A stretch of 64,000 nt of DNA, taken from contig NZ_FNEO01000001.1 in NCBI RefSeq assembly GCF_900100165.1, forward strand, positions 620,001 to 684,000. The letters are read 5' to 3'. The DNA is from Flavobacterium glycines (lineage in GTDB: Bacteria; Bacteroidota; Bacteroidia; Flavobacteriales; Flavobacteriaceae). The notes under the pieces are model-generated. The model was not told where the DNA came from. It saw nothing but the letters and a program-made list of their open reading frames with translations, and searched no databases. Below are positions 47,241 through 55,364 of this stretch, piece after piece. Position 1 is the stretch's first letter. Each line of letters opens with the position of its first letter. The translations under genes and the position numbers were made by a program.

Positions 47241-48266
47241 ATGAATAAAATCCATTTTATATTGCTTTTCCTTTCCATTTTTTTTATTTCCTGTAAACAG
47301 GAAGACACTACCCCTAAAAAAACCAATGGAAAAATCAATAACATCTCAGTGATTATAGATGATTTATTGTGGAATGGTGAAATTGGCGACAGCATCCGAA
47401 ATAAATTTGCCTCTCCTGTTATTGGATTACCTCAGGAGGAACCACTTTTTACCATCAATCAGTTTCCTGTAAAATTGATGGAAGGTTTTTTGACCGACAG
47501 TCGCAATATCATAGTCATCAAAAAGGATACTAAAGAAGATTTTAAAATTCTAAAAAACAAATACGCTTCTCCCCAAAACATCTTTCAAATTTCGGGTAAA
47601 ACAGCCGATGATATCCTGTGCTTAATTCAACAAAATGCACCTGAAATAATCAAAATAATTCATCAAACAGAAATTGAAGAATGCCAACGCATTAATCGAA
47701 AATCGCTTTTGGCTCCAAAATATTTTAAAGACAAATTCAACATCAAACTTGAGATGCCTTCGAGCTATCAATTAATGCTGCAAAAAGATCATTTTGCATG
47801 GTTTAAAAAAGAAATCATCAGCGGAAATACGAGTATCTTAATCTATGAAATTCCGTTAAGCAGCATTGAAAACAAAGCAAACAAGATTGCCCGCATTACC
47901 AAAATGAGAGATTCCATTGGAAAACTATTCATCCATGGAAAAGAAGACAATACGGACATGATTACCGAAGAAGCCTACGCTCCTTATTTTTCAAATATTG
48001 TGCTCAACCACAAAAGAGCTTATGAGACTAAGGGTACATGGGTATTAAAAAACGACTTCATGTCAGGGCCATTCATCAATTATGCAATTGTAGACAAAGA
48101 CAACGATCGTATATTGGTTTTAGAAGGATTCTGCTATGCTCCTTCAAAAGAAAAAAGAGATTTGATGCTTGAAACCGAAGCCATCATAAAATCGCTTGAA
48201 ATCAACAAAAAATCACTTCAGAAAGAAAAACCAAATATTATGGCGCTACTTGAAGATCAAAATTAA
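47241..48266 (+). CDS. DUF4837 family lipoprotein
   Basis: A 341-residue predicted lipoprotein (lipobox FISC, Cys18, followed by KQED). The mature sequence with ISVIIDDLLWNGEIGDSIRNKF, LPQEEPLFTINQFP and the C-terminal RILVLEGFCYAPSKEKRDLMLE matches DUF4837, a Bacteroidota family of unknown function often found near cell-envelope genes. Its stop region overlaps by 4 nt the stop of the convergent OmpA-domain gene, leaving no room for a terminator between them. Confidence 0.8.
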   Translation: MNKIHFILLFLSIFFISCKQEDTTPKKTNGKINNISVIIDDLLWNGEIGDSIRNKFASPVIGLPQEEPLFTINQFPVKLMEGFLTDSRNIIVIKKDTKEDFKILKNKYASPQNIFQISGKTADDILCLIQQNAPEIIKIIHQTEIEECQRINRKSLLAPKYFKDKFNIKLEMPSSYQLMLQKDHFAWFKKEIISGNTSILIYEIPLSSIENKANKIARITKMRDSIGKLFIHGKEDNTDMITEEAYAPYFSNIVLNHKRAYETKGTWVLKNDFMSGPFINYAIVDKDNDRILVLEGFCYAPSKEKRDLMLETEAIIKSLEINKKSLQKEKPNIMALLEDQN

Positions 48267-49069
48267 TTCTTAGTAATTAAAAACTCTACTCTTCTGTCGT
48301 AATCATCTCCTTTTCCTAAAGGAAATTGATTTCCCAAACCTCTATAATTCATTCTCAAACTATTTATATTTCTTGAAATCAGGTATCTGAAAACGTTTTT
48401 AGCCCGATTCAAAGAAAGTTTTCTTTCTTTAGTCGCTCTGTCTATAGCATCTTTATAAAAATTAGGTGTACAACACACATGACCCCGAATCTCGAACTCA
48501 ATGCCCTTATTTTTTTGAAGAATTTCGGCAATCCTGTCCAATTCCTTTTTAGAAGCCTCAGTAAGATTACTGCTTCCTAGCTCGAAAAAAATATTTTCAA
48601 GAAAAATTCTGTCCCCCACCTCATGATGATCCTGAAAAGAATTATACAAGCCTTTTCCGAAACTATTTCGCTTCACCACTAACAAATCCACACGTCTGTT
48701 TTTTGAACGAATATCAGCCAGACTTTCTCCGGAAAAATTATCAATAAGCACACGCCCTTTTCCTTCTACTATAACAATTTTACTTTTGTTAAATCCATTA
48801 GCAATCAAAATTTTCCGAACCGCATTGACCCGATTTTGCGATAATGTCAAATTATAATCGTTATTGCCTCTATCATCACAATAACCATAAACCTGAATGG
48901 ATTCTAAATTGGTCGTATCTATTTCCCGAACAAAATCTACAACAGCCTGTTCTTGATTTTTATCTATACTATACTGGTCAAACTTAAAATAAACCGTTCC
49001 AATTTTTTTCTCCTGGGCATAGAGAGTCCCAAAAATAAAAAAGGAGAGGAATACAAGCGATTTTGACAT
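48263..49069 (-). CDS. Protein with two tandem OmpA-like peptidoglycan-binding domains
   Basis: A 268-residue exported protein (signal peptide to about residue 19, LYAQ). The first OmpA-like domain (about 25-130) has YFKFDQYSIDKNQEQ and GYCDDRGNNDYNLTLSQNRVNAVR, keeping the Asp and Arg that contact diaminopimelate. The second (about 150-268) has NIFFELGSSNLTEAS, but the equivalent motif reads RGHVCCTPNF, where Cys replaces the usual Asp, with an insertion before LSLNRAKNVFRYL. It may bind wall peptides differently or bind another ligand. Its ATG overlaps the stop of the S41 protease gene, so the two are coupled. Confidence 0.85.
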   Translation of the reverse strand: MSKSLVFLSFFIFGTLYAQEKKIGTVYFKFDQYSIDKNQEQAVVDFVREIDTTNLESIQVYGYCDDRGNNDYNLTLSQNRVNAVRKILIANGFNKSKIVIVEGKGRVLIDNFSGESLADIRSKNRRVDLLVVKRNSFGKGLYNSFQDHHEVGDRIFLENIFFELGSSNLTEASKKELDRIAEILQKNKGIEFEIRGHVCCTPNFYKDAIDRATKERKLSLNRAKNVFRYLISRNINSLRMNYRGLGNQFPLGKGDDYDRRVEFLITKN

Positions 49070-50706
49070 TAGATTTTCAAGATACTCTTATAATTAGCCG
49101 AATCATTTAAAATTTTAACTGCTTTTTTAATTTCAGAATTGGTTTTCATATAATATTCATAAAAACCTTCCTGATATTGATAACGCTTAATAATCTCTTC
49201 CAAAATCAAATTTCTGATCTCCTCCTGATTATTATCCAATTGTGCTTCTTCACTTTTTTGTACTACGGCAAGCAATTGATTGTATTCATTAATAATAGCA
49301 CCATCAATTGCTTCCTTTTTAGCTGTCGCTAAAGTATTTTTCAAAGACTCTTCGGTTTCTGTATCAAAAGAGATTTTCTGACTTTTCAAAAACTGTTTGA
49401 AATCCTGAAAATCGGCATTAGTAAAATCAGGAATCTGATTTCCAAGATTCGGATGCTTATAGTAATATGCAGTTGCATAATTAAAGATTCCGTCATTTTT
49501 AATTAGTGCATTAGCAATGGTGCTGGTTTTAGATTCAGGCATTTGCACATCAGGCAAAATTCCTCCACCATCATATACCGTTCTGCCTTTTCTTGTTTTA
49601 AAAGAATTGTAATTGGTTTCTTTTGTGCGGATAGCCAATCCATCTTTGTCTTTGTGTGCATAATCCAAAGCCTGAATACATCTTCCTGAAGGTGTAAAAT
49701 ACCTTGAAATCGTAACTTTTAACTGGGTATTATAAGTCAAATCAATTGGTTTTTGAACTAAACCTTTCCCAAAACTTCTACTACCCACAATCACCGCACG
49801 ATCTAAATCCTGTAAGGCTCCCGAAACAATTTCGGATGCCGAAGCACTTTTGTCATTTACAATAATTACCAGTGGAATATCTAAATCTACCGGATCAAAA
49901 GAAGTCTTATAAGTATTATTGTGTTTTTCGTTGATGGATTTAGTGGTTACAATCACCTCATTCTTTGGCACAAATAAATTACAAATATTGATGGCCTCGT
50001 TTAAAAGTCCGCCGGGATTGTTTCTCAAATCCAAAACAATTTGTTGAGCACCTTGTTTTTTAAGTGCTAACAAAGCTTCTTTAGTTTCATTGGATGCTTT
50101 TTTATTAAAACGACTTAAAACGATATAACCTGTTTTGTCATCCATTTTAGCATAAAAAGGAACCGATTTGATTTCGACTTCGTCCAATGAAATTTGAGTC
50201 GTATTCATTTTACCCTGACGAAGGTATTTGATGTCAATTTTAGTGTTTTTGGCTCCTTTCAAAAGCTGAGAGGCATCTTCTTTAAAATCACTTAAAACCA
50301 CATCTCCTATTTGAATAATTTCGTCTCCCGGTTTAAAACCGGCTTTATCGGCAGGAAAATTTTTGTAAACTTCACGCAAAATAAGTTTCCCTGACTTTTG
50401 CGTAATCAACGCACCAATTCCGGTATATTCACCCGTATTATTAATTTTAAACTTCAATACATCCTGTTCATTAAAATAAACCGTGTAAGGATCTAAACTG
50501 GCCAGCATACCTTTGATGGCAGCATCCATTAATTCCCCAGGATTAGTTTGGTCAACGTAATTGGTGTTCAGTTCTTTAAAAAGCGTGGTGAAAATTTCCA
50601 GTTGTTTAGCAATTTCAAAAAAATCGTCTTTAAAACTAACTCCAACATATAAAAATGCAGAAGCAACTACAGGAATCAGGTATCTTTTTTGTAAAAGGCG
50701 AATCAT
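49069..50706 (-). CDS. S41-family C-terminal processing peptidase (Ctp-like) with PDZ domain
   Basis: A 545-residue exported or membrane-anchored Ser/Lys protease. An N-terminal hydrophobic segment (about 9-25) is followed by a helical region, a PDZ domain (about 90-165; GIGALITQKSGKLILREVYKNFPADKAGFKPGDEIIQIG) and the S41 domain with the catalytic pair Ser289 (DKSASASEIVSGAL) and Lys314 (SRSFGKGLVQ). A C-terminal helical extension (about 400-545) is typical of the Bacteroidota forms. Members trim C-termini of envelope proteins. It lies 2 nt after the DUF4349 lipoprotein gene and overlaps the OmpA-domain gene. Confidence 0.93.
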   Translation of the reverse strand: MIRLLQKRYLIPVVASAFLYVGVSFKDDFFEIAKQLEIFTTLFKELNTNYVDQTNPGELMDAAIKGMLASLDPYTVYFNEQDVLKFKINNTGEYTGIGALITQKSGKLILREVYKNFPADKAGFKPGDEIIQIGDVVLSDFKEDASQLLKGAKNTKIDIKYLRQGKMNTTQISLDEVEIKSVPFYAKMDDKTGYIVLSRFNKKASNETKEALLALKKQGAQQIVLDLRNNPGGLLNEAINICNLFVPKNEVIVTTKSINEKHNNTYKTSFDPVDLDIPLVIIVNDKSASASEIVSGALQDLDRAVIVGSRSFGKGLVQKPIDLTYNTQLKVTISRYFTPSGRCIQALDYAHKDKDGLAIRTKETNYNSFKTRKGRTVYDGGGILPDVQMPESKTSTIANALIKNDGIFNYATAYYYKHPNLGNQIPDFTNADFQDFKQFLKSQKISFDTETEESLKNTLATAKKEAIDGAIINEYNQLLAVVQKSEEAQLDNNQEEIRNLILEEIIKRYQYQEGFYEYYMKTNSEIKKAVKILNDSANYKSILKI

Positions 50707-50708
50707 TT

Positions 50709-51551
50709 TTATTGAATTTTTTTCTTAAAACGTTTTCTAATAAAATGTAGAATTACCGCTAAAATAATCAAGAAAGGCCAGATACTTAATAATACTATGA
50801 AGAAATTTGAAATCTCATTGAATCCCGATTTTATGGCATTCCAAATTTTTGAAACATAAGAAATTGTTGCACCTCCTTCATTAGCTACAGTTTTATAAAA
50901 TTCAATAGTAATAGTACTCATTGAAACCTGACTTTGCATGTAGCGCAGTTGCCCTTCTTTAGCCTCGATTTCCTCACGAATAGTAGAAAGTTGCGCTTCG
51001 ATTTCCAACATTTCGGAAACCTTATTTGCTTTCTTTAAAAGTTCCAGATAACGAGCTTCAAGTACTTTTTTAGCTTTTAATCGGGCATCTACATCTATGT
51101 ATTCTTCTGTTACATCTTGAGAAGAGATTTCTTTATTGTCAAAATAAGTTACTCCTTTTGAAATATCGTCTAAAAATAAATCGAAATTTTTGCTTGGAAC
51201 TCGAACTGCTAATCTTCTAAAAACAGAATTATTATCTTTTCCTTCGGTATCATTTTGAATAACGGCATGATGTTTTTTTACCGCTGCTATTATTTGACTG
51301 TAAGTTTCTTCTAAATCATTACTTTCAAACCTAATATCTCCAGTCTTAATAATTTTTTGTTCAATATTTTCTTCAGATTTTGCAATTACTGGCTTAACAA
51401 ATTTTACCTCATCAACTTTTGGAGGTGGTGGTGGAAGTAGGACTGTCCCTACTTCATTCACACTCATCATTTTATCTTTGCCAAAATCATCCGATTTTTT
51501 ACAACTAGAAGAAAATACGAGAATTATCAAAAACAAGAATAGATTTTTCAT
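50709..51551 (-). CDS. DUF4349 family lipoprotein
   Basis: A 280-residue protein with lipobox SSSC (Cys17), followed by KKSDDF, close to the F. johnsoniae lipoprotein surface-export motif. A proline run (LLPPPPPKVDEV) leads into the DUF4349 domain (about 65-245): KIIKTGDIRFESNDLEETY, a coiled coil of about 60 residues (KAKKVLEARYLELLKKANKV) and QVSMSTITIEFYK. A C-terminal membrane helix (about 248-270, FFIVLLSIWPFLIILAVIL) and basic tail follow. A lipid-anchored N-terminus plus a transmembrane C-terminus is the normal layout of this family; function is unknown. Confidence 0.85.
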   Translation of the reverse strand: MKNLFLFLIILVFSSSCKKSDDFGKDKMMSVNEVGTVLLPPPPPKVDEVKFVKPVIAKSEENIEQKIIKTGDIRFESNDLEETYSQIIAAVKKHHAVIQNDTEGKDNNSVFRRLAVRVPSKNFDLFLDDISKGVTYFDNKEISSQDVTEEYIDVDARLKAKKVLEARYLELLKKANKVSEMLEIEAQLSTIREEIEAKEGQLRYMQSQVSMSTITIEFYKTVANEGGATISYVSKIWNAIKSGFNEISNFFIVLLSIWPFLIILAVILHFIRKRFKKKIQ

Positions 51552-51605
51552 AATAAATCAATTTAGAAAAACTAATTTAATGAATATTCGTATAAAAATA
51601 TAATT

Positions 51606-51986
51606 CTATTCTTTTTTTAAACTTTGAGCTACAAATTTCTCAAACAACTGGATGGTTTTAGTATTGATTTCTTCGTAAGACAAACGCTCTTTGGTTTGAT
51701 AAAAAAACATAAAAGCATAAGGTTTGTCTAGGTTATCCAGAAGAATATGCTTGTTAAGTCGGTAGGTTTCTCTGAGAATTCTTTTAAAACGATTTCTGTC
51801 AACAGCTTTCTTGAAGTATTTTTTTGAAACTGAAACACCCATTTTAATTTTTTCATTTTCATTCAAAGAACCGGAATGATACACCAAACGCAAAGGATAT
51901 TTCGAAACTGATTTCCCTTCGGAGAACAACAATCCAATAGTAATTTTACTTTTTAGTTTTTCGTTTTTTGGATAGTTAAAGGTCAT
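51606..51986 (-). CDS. rnpA: Ribonuclease P protein component
   Basis: A 126-residue basic protein that binds the RNase P RNA and assists 5' maturation of tRNAs. Hallmarks are NEKLKSKITIGLLFSEGKSV near the N-terminus, KMGVSVSKKYFKKAVDRNRFKRILRETYRL (with the RNR motif) and the C-terminal helix. It is not next to rpmH or dnaA, the common arrangement in other phyla. Here it heads a minus-strand group with DUF4349, S41 protease and OmpA-domain genes, 54 nt upstream of the first of these. Confidence 0.95.
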   Translation of the reverse strand: MTFNYPKNEKLKSKITIGLLFSEGKSVSKYPLRLVYHSGSLNENEKIKMGVSVSKKYFKKAVDRNRFKRILRETYRLNKHILLDNLDKPYAFMFFYQTKERLSYEEINTKTIQLFEKFVAQSLKKE

Positions 51987-52018
51987 TTTTAAGGATAAAA
52001 GTCATTTTTTCAGAAACA

Positions 52019-52026
52019 CAAAGGTA
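52019..52026 (-). promoter_or_regulatory. Candidate -7 box of the rnpA promoter
   Basis: The minus strand reads TACCTTTG, a TAnnTTTG match, 32 nt before the rnpA ATG. It is back-to-back with the plsC promoter box in the 124-bp divergent region. Confidence 0.5.
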
Positions 52027-52085
52027 CAATTTAAGGCTAAACCTATTATTATTTAGGAATTAAATAGTGCTAAAAAATTATTTAC

Positions 52086-52093
52086 TACTTTTG
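52086..52093 (+). promoter_or_regulatory. Candidate -7 box of the plsC promoter
   Basis: TACTTTTG, followed by CAGC, is a strong Bacteroidota -7 match 17 nt before the ATG at 52111. The -33 side has no clear TTG. The leader would be very short (about 10-13 nt). Confidence 0.5.
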
Positions 52094-52110
52094 CAGCTAA
52101 TTTTTTTGAA

Positions 52111-52845
52111 ATGCAAAAACTTATTTCCTATCCCATATCGGTAATTTATTATTTGTGTTTTGGACTTACGTTAGTTATTTTCCACCCAATTCAGTGGATT
52201 TGTCTGAATGTTTTTGGTTATCACGCACACAAAAAAAGTGTCGATTACCTGAACTTTTTTTTGCTAAAATGTACTAACTTAGTAGGAACAACCTATACAT
52301 TTGAAAACAGAGAATGTATTCCGGAAGGAGTCCCTTTGGTATTTGTAGCCAATCATCAAAGTATGTACGATATCGTAGCGATGATTTGGTATTTGCGTAA
52401 ATTTCATTGTAAATTTGTAAGTAAGAAAGAGTTAGGTAAAGGAATCCCGAGTGTATCCTATAATTTAAGACACGGAGGAGCTGCCTTAATTGACAGAAAA
52501 GACCCTAAACAGGCCATTCCCGAAATAAAAAAATTAGCCGAATATATTGAAACCAATAAGCGTTCGGCAGTAATTTTTCCTGAAGGAACCCGAAGCAAAA
52601 CCGGCAAACCGAAAGAATTTGCCCATACTGGTGTAAAAATATTGTGTAAAAACGCACCTTCGGCCTATATAGTTCCTGTAAGTATTAATAATTCGTGGAA
52701 AATGGTAAAATTTGGGTTTTTCCCTGTAGGTTTAGGAAATCATCTTACCTTTGTAATTCATAAACCTTTAAAAGTGAGTGAATTTAGCTTCCCTGAATTA
52801 ATGCAAATCACGGAAAGTGAGATAGTAAAAGGAATACAATTTTAA
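52111..52845 (+). CDS. plsC: 1-acyl-sn-glycerol-3-phosphate acyltransferase
   Basis: A 244-residue membrane-associated acyltransferase making phosphatidic acid from lysophosphatidic acid. It has an N-terminal hydrophobic segment (about 8-32), the HX4D motif NHQSMYD (His82, Asp87), the KKELGKGIPSV block, and FPEGTRS (156-162) for glycerol phosphate binding. The next gene, an acyl-ACP desaturase, starts 14 nt later, so a phospholipid synthesis/desaturation pair is likely. Confidence 0.93.
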   Translation: MQKLISYPISVIYYLCFGLTLVIFHPIQWICLNVFGYHAHKKSVDYLNFFLLKCTNLVGTTYTFENRECIPEGVPLVFVANHQSMYDIVAMIWYLRKFHCKFVSKKELGKGIPSVSYNLRHGGAALIDRKDPKQAIPEIKKLAEYIETNKRSAVIFPEGTRSKTGKPKEFAHTGVKILCKNAPSAYIVPVSINNSWKMVKFGFFPVGLGNHLTFVIHKPLKVSEFSFPELMQITESEIVKGIQF

Positions 52846-52859
52846 TATATATAAATAAA

Positions 52860-53846
52860 ATGTCTATAAAAAACATTCGATTAGAAGTTATGCAGTTTTT
52901 GGAAAAAAACGTGACTGGCTATATGGATCAGTATTTGATTCCTGTGGAACAAATATGGCAGCCAACTGATTTTTTACCAAATTCTGAAGGAGATAATTTC
53001 TTAGAAGAAGTAAAAGAGCTACGCGAAATCTCAAAAGATTTACCTTATGATTTTTGGGTAGCCATGGTGGGAGACATGATTACGGAAGAAGCACTTCCTA
53101 CTTATGAAAACTGGTTAATGGAAGTTGAAGGTGTAGATAATGAAGGAAGAAATGGCTGGTCGGCTTGGGTACGTCAATGGACTGGTGAAGAAAACCGTCA
53201 CGGTGATTTACTAAACAAATACTTGTATTTATCAGGTCGTGTGAACATGCGTGAAATTGAGATGACCACACAACACCTTATCAATGACGGATTCGACATT
53301 GGCACAGGAAGAGATCCTTACAAAAACTTTGTTTACACAAGTTTTCAGGAATTAGCAACCTATGTTTCTCACAACAGAGTTTCGCAATTAGCCAAAAAAT
53401 ACGGCGATAAGAAATTATCCAAAATGTGTAAGATGATTGCCGGAGACGAAATGCGTCACCACCATGCTTACAGTCATTTTGTTAGCGAAATTTTCAAAGT
53501 AGACCCAAGCGAAATGATGCTGGCTTTCCAATACATGATGAAAGCAAAAATCGTAATGCCTGCGCATTTCCTGAGAGAATCAGGGCAAAAAATCAGCTCG
53601 GCATTTGAATTGTTTTCGGATTCAGCACAACGTATTGGTGTTTACACTGCCAATGATTATGTGGAAATCATGCAAAAACTGATTGAAAAATGGGAAATTG
53701 AAAAAATTTCCGGCCTTACAGACGAAGCCGAAAAAGCCCGTGATTATCTGATGAAATTACCTGCCAGAATGGCTAAAATTTCAGAAAGATTGGTCATCCC
53801 AAAAGAATCTCATATCTTTAAATGGGTTGAACCGGCTAGATTGTAG
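52860..53846 (+). CDS. Acyl-ACP desaturase (stearoyl-ACP desaturase family)
   Basis: A 328-residue soluble di-iron protein of the FA_desaturase_2 family. The ligand motifs are visible: an early Glu (about residue 76, MITEEALPTY), EENRHG (110-115), an isolated Glu in FQELATY (164) and DEMRHHHAY (196-204). The EENRH/DEMRH pair is the classical di-iron signature. The enzyme inserts a double bond into saturated acyl chains carried by ACP. It is likely co-transcribed with plsC and ends before a good terminator. Confidence 0.92.
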   Translation: MSIKNIRLEVMQFLEKNVTGYMDQYLIPVEQIWQPTDFLPNSEGDNFLEEVKELREISKDLPYDFWVAMVGDMITEEALPTYENWLMEVEGVDNEGRNGWSAWVRQWTGEENRHGDLLNKYLYLSGRVNMREIEMTTQHLINDGFDIGTGRDPYKNFVYTSFQELATYVSHNRVSQLAKKYGDKKLSKMCKMIAGDEMRHHHAYSHFVSEIFKVDPSEMMLAFQYMMKAKIVMPAHFLRESGQKISSAFELFSDSAQRIGVYTANDYVEIMQKLIEKWEIEKISGLTDEAEKARDYLMKLPARMAKISERLVIPKESHIFKWVEPARL

Positions 53847-53886
53847 ATTTCAAATTTTAGAATTCAGATTTCAGATTTTTGAAATC
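53846..53886 (+). repeat. Heptamer-containing inverted repeat directly after the desaturase gene
   Basis: GATTTCAAA (53846-53854, starting at the last base of the stop codon) pairs with TTTGAAATC (53878-53886). The loop contains two tandem copies of TTCAGAT (53863-53876). It resembles the TCAG-type heptamer repeats at 62044 and 62520. Confidence 0.5.
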
Positions 53887-53905
53887 ATCAATTATAAATA
53901 TTAAT

Positions 53906-53949
53906 AAGCTGATTTTTGAAGTTAGACCTTTAAAAATCAGCTTTTTTTA
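53906..53949 (+). terminator. Rho-independent terminator between the desaturase and HD genes
   Basis: AAGCTGATTTTT (53906-53917) pairs with AAAAATCAGCTT (53932-53943) across a 14-nt loop, followed by TTTTTAT. It ends 12 nt before the HD gene ATG. Confidence 0.85.
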
Positions 53950-53961
53950 TCCTTTTTCACT

Positions 53962-54615
53962 ATGAATCAAAACGAATTAATAAGCAACACTATTCTTTTT
54001 GTAAGACAGCAATTAGAAAATGCCGAAGGCGGGCACGACTGGTTTCACATTGAAAGAGTATATAAAAACGCCTTATTGATTGCTAAAGAAGAAACCTGCA
54101 ACTTACAAATAGTACAACTCAGCGCTTTACTTCACGATATTGCCGACAGTAAATTCCACAATGGTGATGAGACTTTGGGACCAAAAATAGCCCGAAAATT
54201 TCTGGAATCCCAAAATGTTTCGGAACAAGATATAAATCATGTCATCAATATCATCGAAAACATCTCTTTCAAAGGAGGTAATTTCGAAAAAAACTTCAAT
54301 TCTATAGAATTAGACATTGTTCAGGACGCCGACCGTTTAGACGCCATTGGAGCCATTGGAATTGCCCGTACATTCAATTATGGCGGTTTTAAAAACAGAG
54401 CGCTCTACGACCCTAAAATCGCTCCAAAATTAGACATGAGTGCCGAGGAATACAAAAACAGTCAGGCACCAACCATCAATCATTTTTATGAAAAGTTATT
54501 ATTACTTAAGGATAAAATGAATACTACCACAGCAAAAAAAATTGCAAGTCAAAGACATCATTTTATGGAAAACTTCCTGGCACAATTTTACGCTGAGTGG
54601 GAAGGAGAAAAATAA
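53962..54615 (+). CDS. HD-domain phosphohydrolase (YedJ-like)
   Basis: A 217-residue cytoplasmic metal-dependent hydrolase. HD signature: GGHDWFHIERVYKNA (His25 and His29 region), ALLHDIADSKF (His58, Asp59) and the distal QDADRLDAIGAIGIART. This matches the YedJ-like group of HD proteins, which hydrolyse phosphomonoesters or nucleotides; the substrate is not known. It stands alone between a terminator and the promoter of the efflux region, although the terminator ends so close to its ATG that its own promoter may lie within the preceding repeat. Confidence 0.88.
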   Translation: MNQNELISNTILFVRQQLENAEGGHDWFHIERVYKNALLIAKEETCNLQIVQLSALLHDIADSKFHNGDETLGPKIARKFLESQNVSEQDINHVINIIENISFKGGNFEKNFNSIELDIVQDADRLDAIGAIGIARTFNYGGFKNRALYDPKIAPKLDMSAEEYKNSQAPTINHFYEKLLLLKDKMNTTTAKKIASQRHHFMENFLAQFYAEWEGEK

Positions 54616-54734
54616 TTCAAGCGTTTTTTTATTGTAGTTTTAACAAAAACACTGATTTTATCACAACACAAACTGCTTTTTAACAGATTTTTTAATGGTT
54701 TTATCATAATTAACAAATATTTATTAACTAATGC

Positions 54735-54765
54735 TTGCCAGAATGCTTTAGTAGACATAGATTTG
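54735..54765 (+). promoter_or_regulatory. Candidate promoter with almost no leader before the gene at 54775
   Basis: TTG (54735-54737), a 20-nt spacer and TAGATTTG (54758-54765) match the Bacteroidota consensus well. The expected start site is about 54769-54772, only a few bases before the ATG at 54775, so the transcript would be nearly leaderless. Confidence 0.65.
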
Positions 54766-54774
54766 CAACACTAA

Positions 54775-55206
54775 ATGAAGAAGGCAATACAACACATTAT
54801 CCCTTTATGTATGCTGCTGTTATTCAGCAACGGTTCTTTGTTTGCCCATACACTAACAAAAAAAACACTGTTAGCCGGTTCATTAAAAACAATCTCAAAA
54901 GAAATCGCTAATCAAACAACTGATTTAGAAAATCTTTTTAACAATCAAACTGCTTTATCTGACGCAGTTTTTGAAACTTACCATAAAAAAGAAATCCTTA
55001 ATTCTGACAACGAAGAAGAAGATTCAGAAACTATGACTTCAAAAAAGTCTATAGAAAAACAATCTTACCAACTTTCTTTTTTAAATCAACAAACGGTATC
55101 CGTTTTTATATCTTACATCAAGAAAACTCAAGCTTTCTGCAAAGAGCTTTCCTACCTACCCTCTTGTAATTCACTTTACATTATATTCGAGGTTTTCCGA
55201 ATTTGA
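54775..55206 (+). CDS. Small secreted protein of unknown function upstream of RND efflux genes
   Basis: A 143-residue protein with a signal peptide (IIPLCMLLLFSNGSLFAH, cleavage near residue 25). The mature part has a Glu/Asp-rich stretch (NSDNEEEDSE) and Ser/Lys-rich regions; three Cys lie in the whole protein, two near the C-terminus. No family recognised. It is 158 nt upstream of the RND adaptor gene on the same strand and has the only good promoter in this interval, so it may be the first gene of the efflux transcript. No TetR-type repressor, often present at this position in related loci, is seen. Confidence 0.6.
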   Translation: MKKAIQHIIPLCMLLLFSNGSLFAHTLTKKTLLAGSLKTISKEIANQTTDLENLFNNQTALSDAVFETYHKKEILNSDNEEEDSETMTSKKSIEKQSYQLSFLNQQTVSVFISYIKKTQAFCKELSYLPSCNSLYIIFEVFRI

Positions 55207-55364
55207 TTTCAACTTTTTAAACAAACACATCAGCATTTTACTTGCTTATACCCTATTGCCTGCTCTGTTTTAATTGAGACAAGCCAAATAAGGTACTTAG
55301 GTCGTTGTTTTTATTGCTCCGACTTAAAAAATCATCCCATTGTTTTAAAAAGTTAAAGAATATC

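Noticed and set aside
55305-55364. Upstream TTG extension of the RND adaptor
   Set aside because: The ATG at 55365 gives a proper lipoprotein leader; the extension places charged residues before it.
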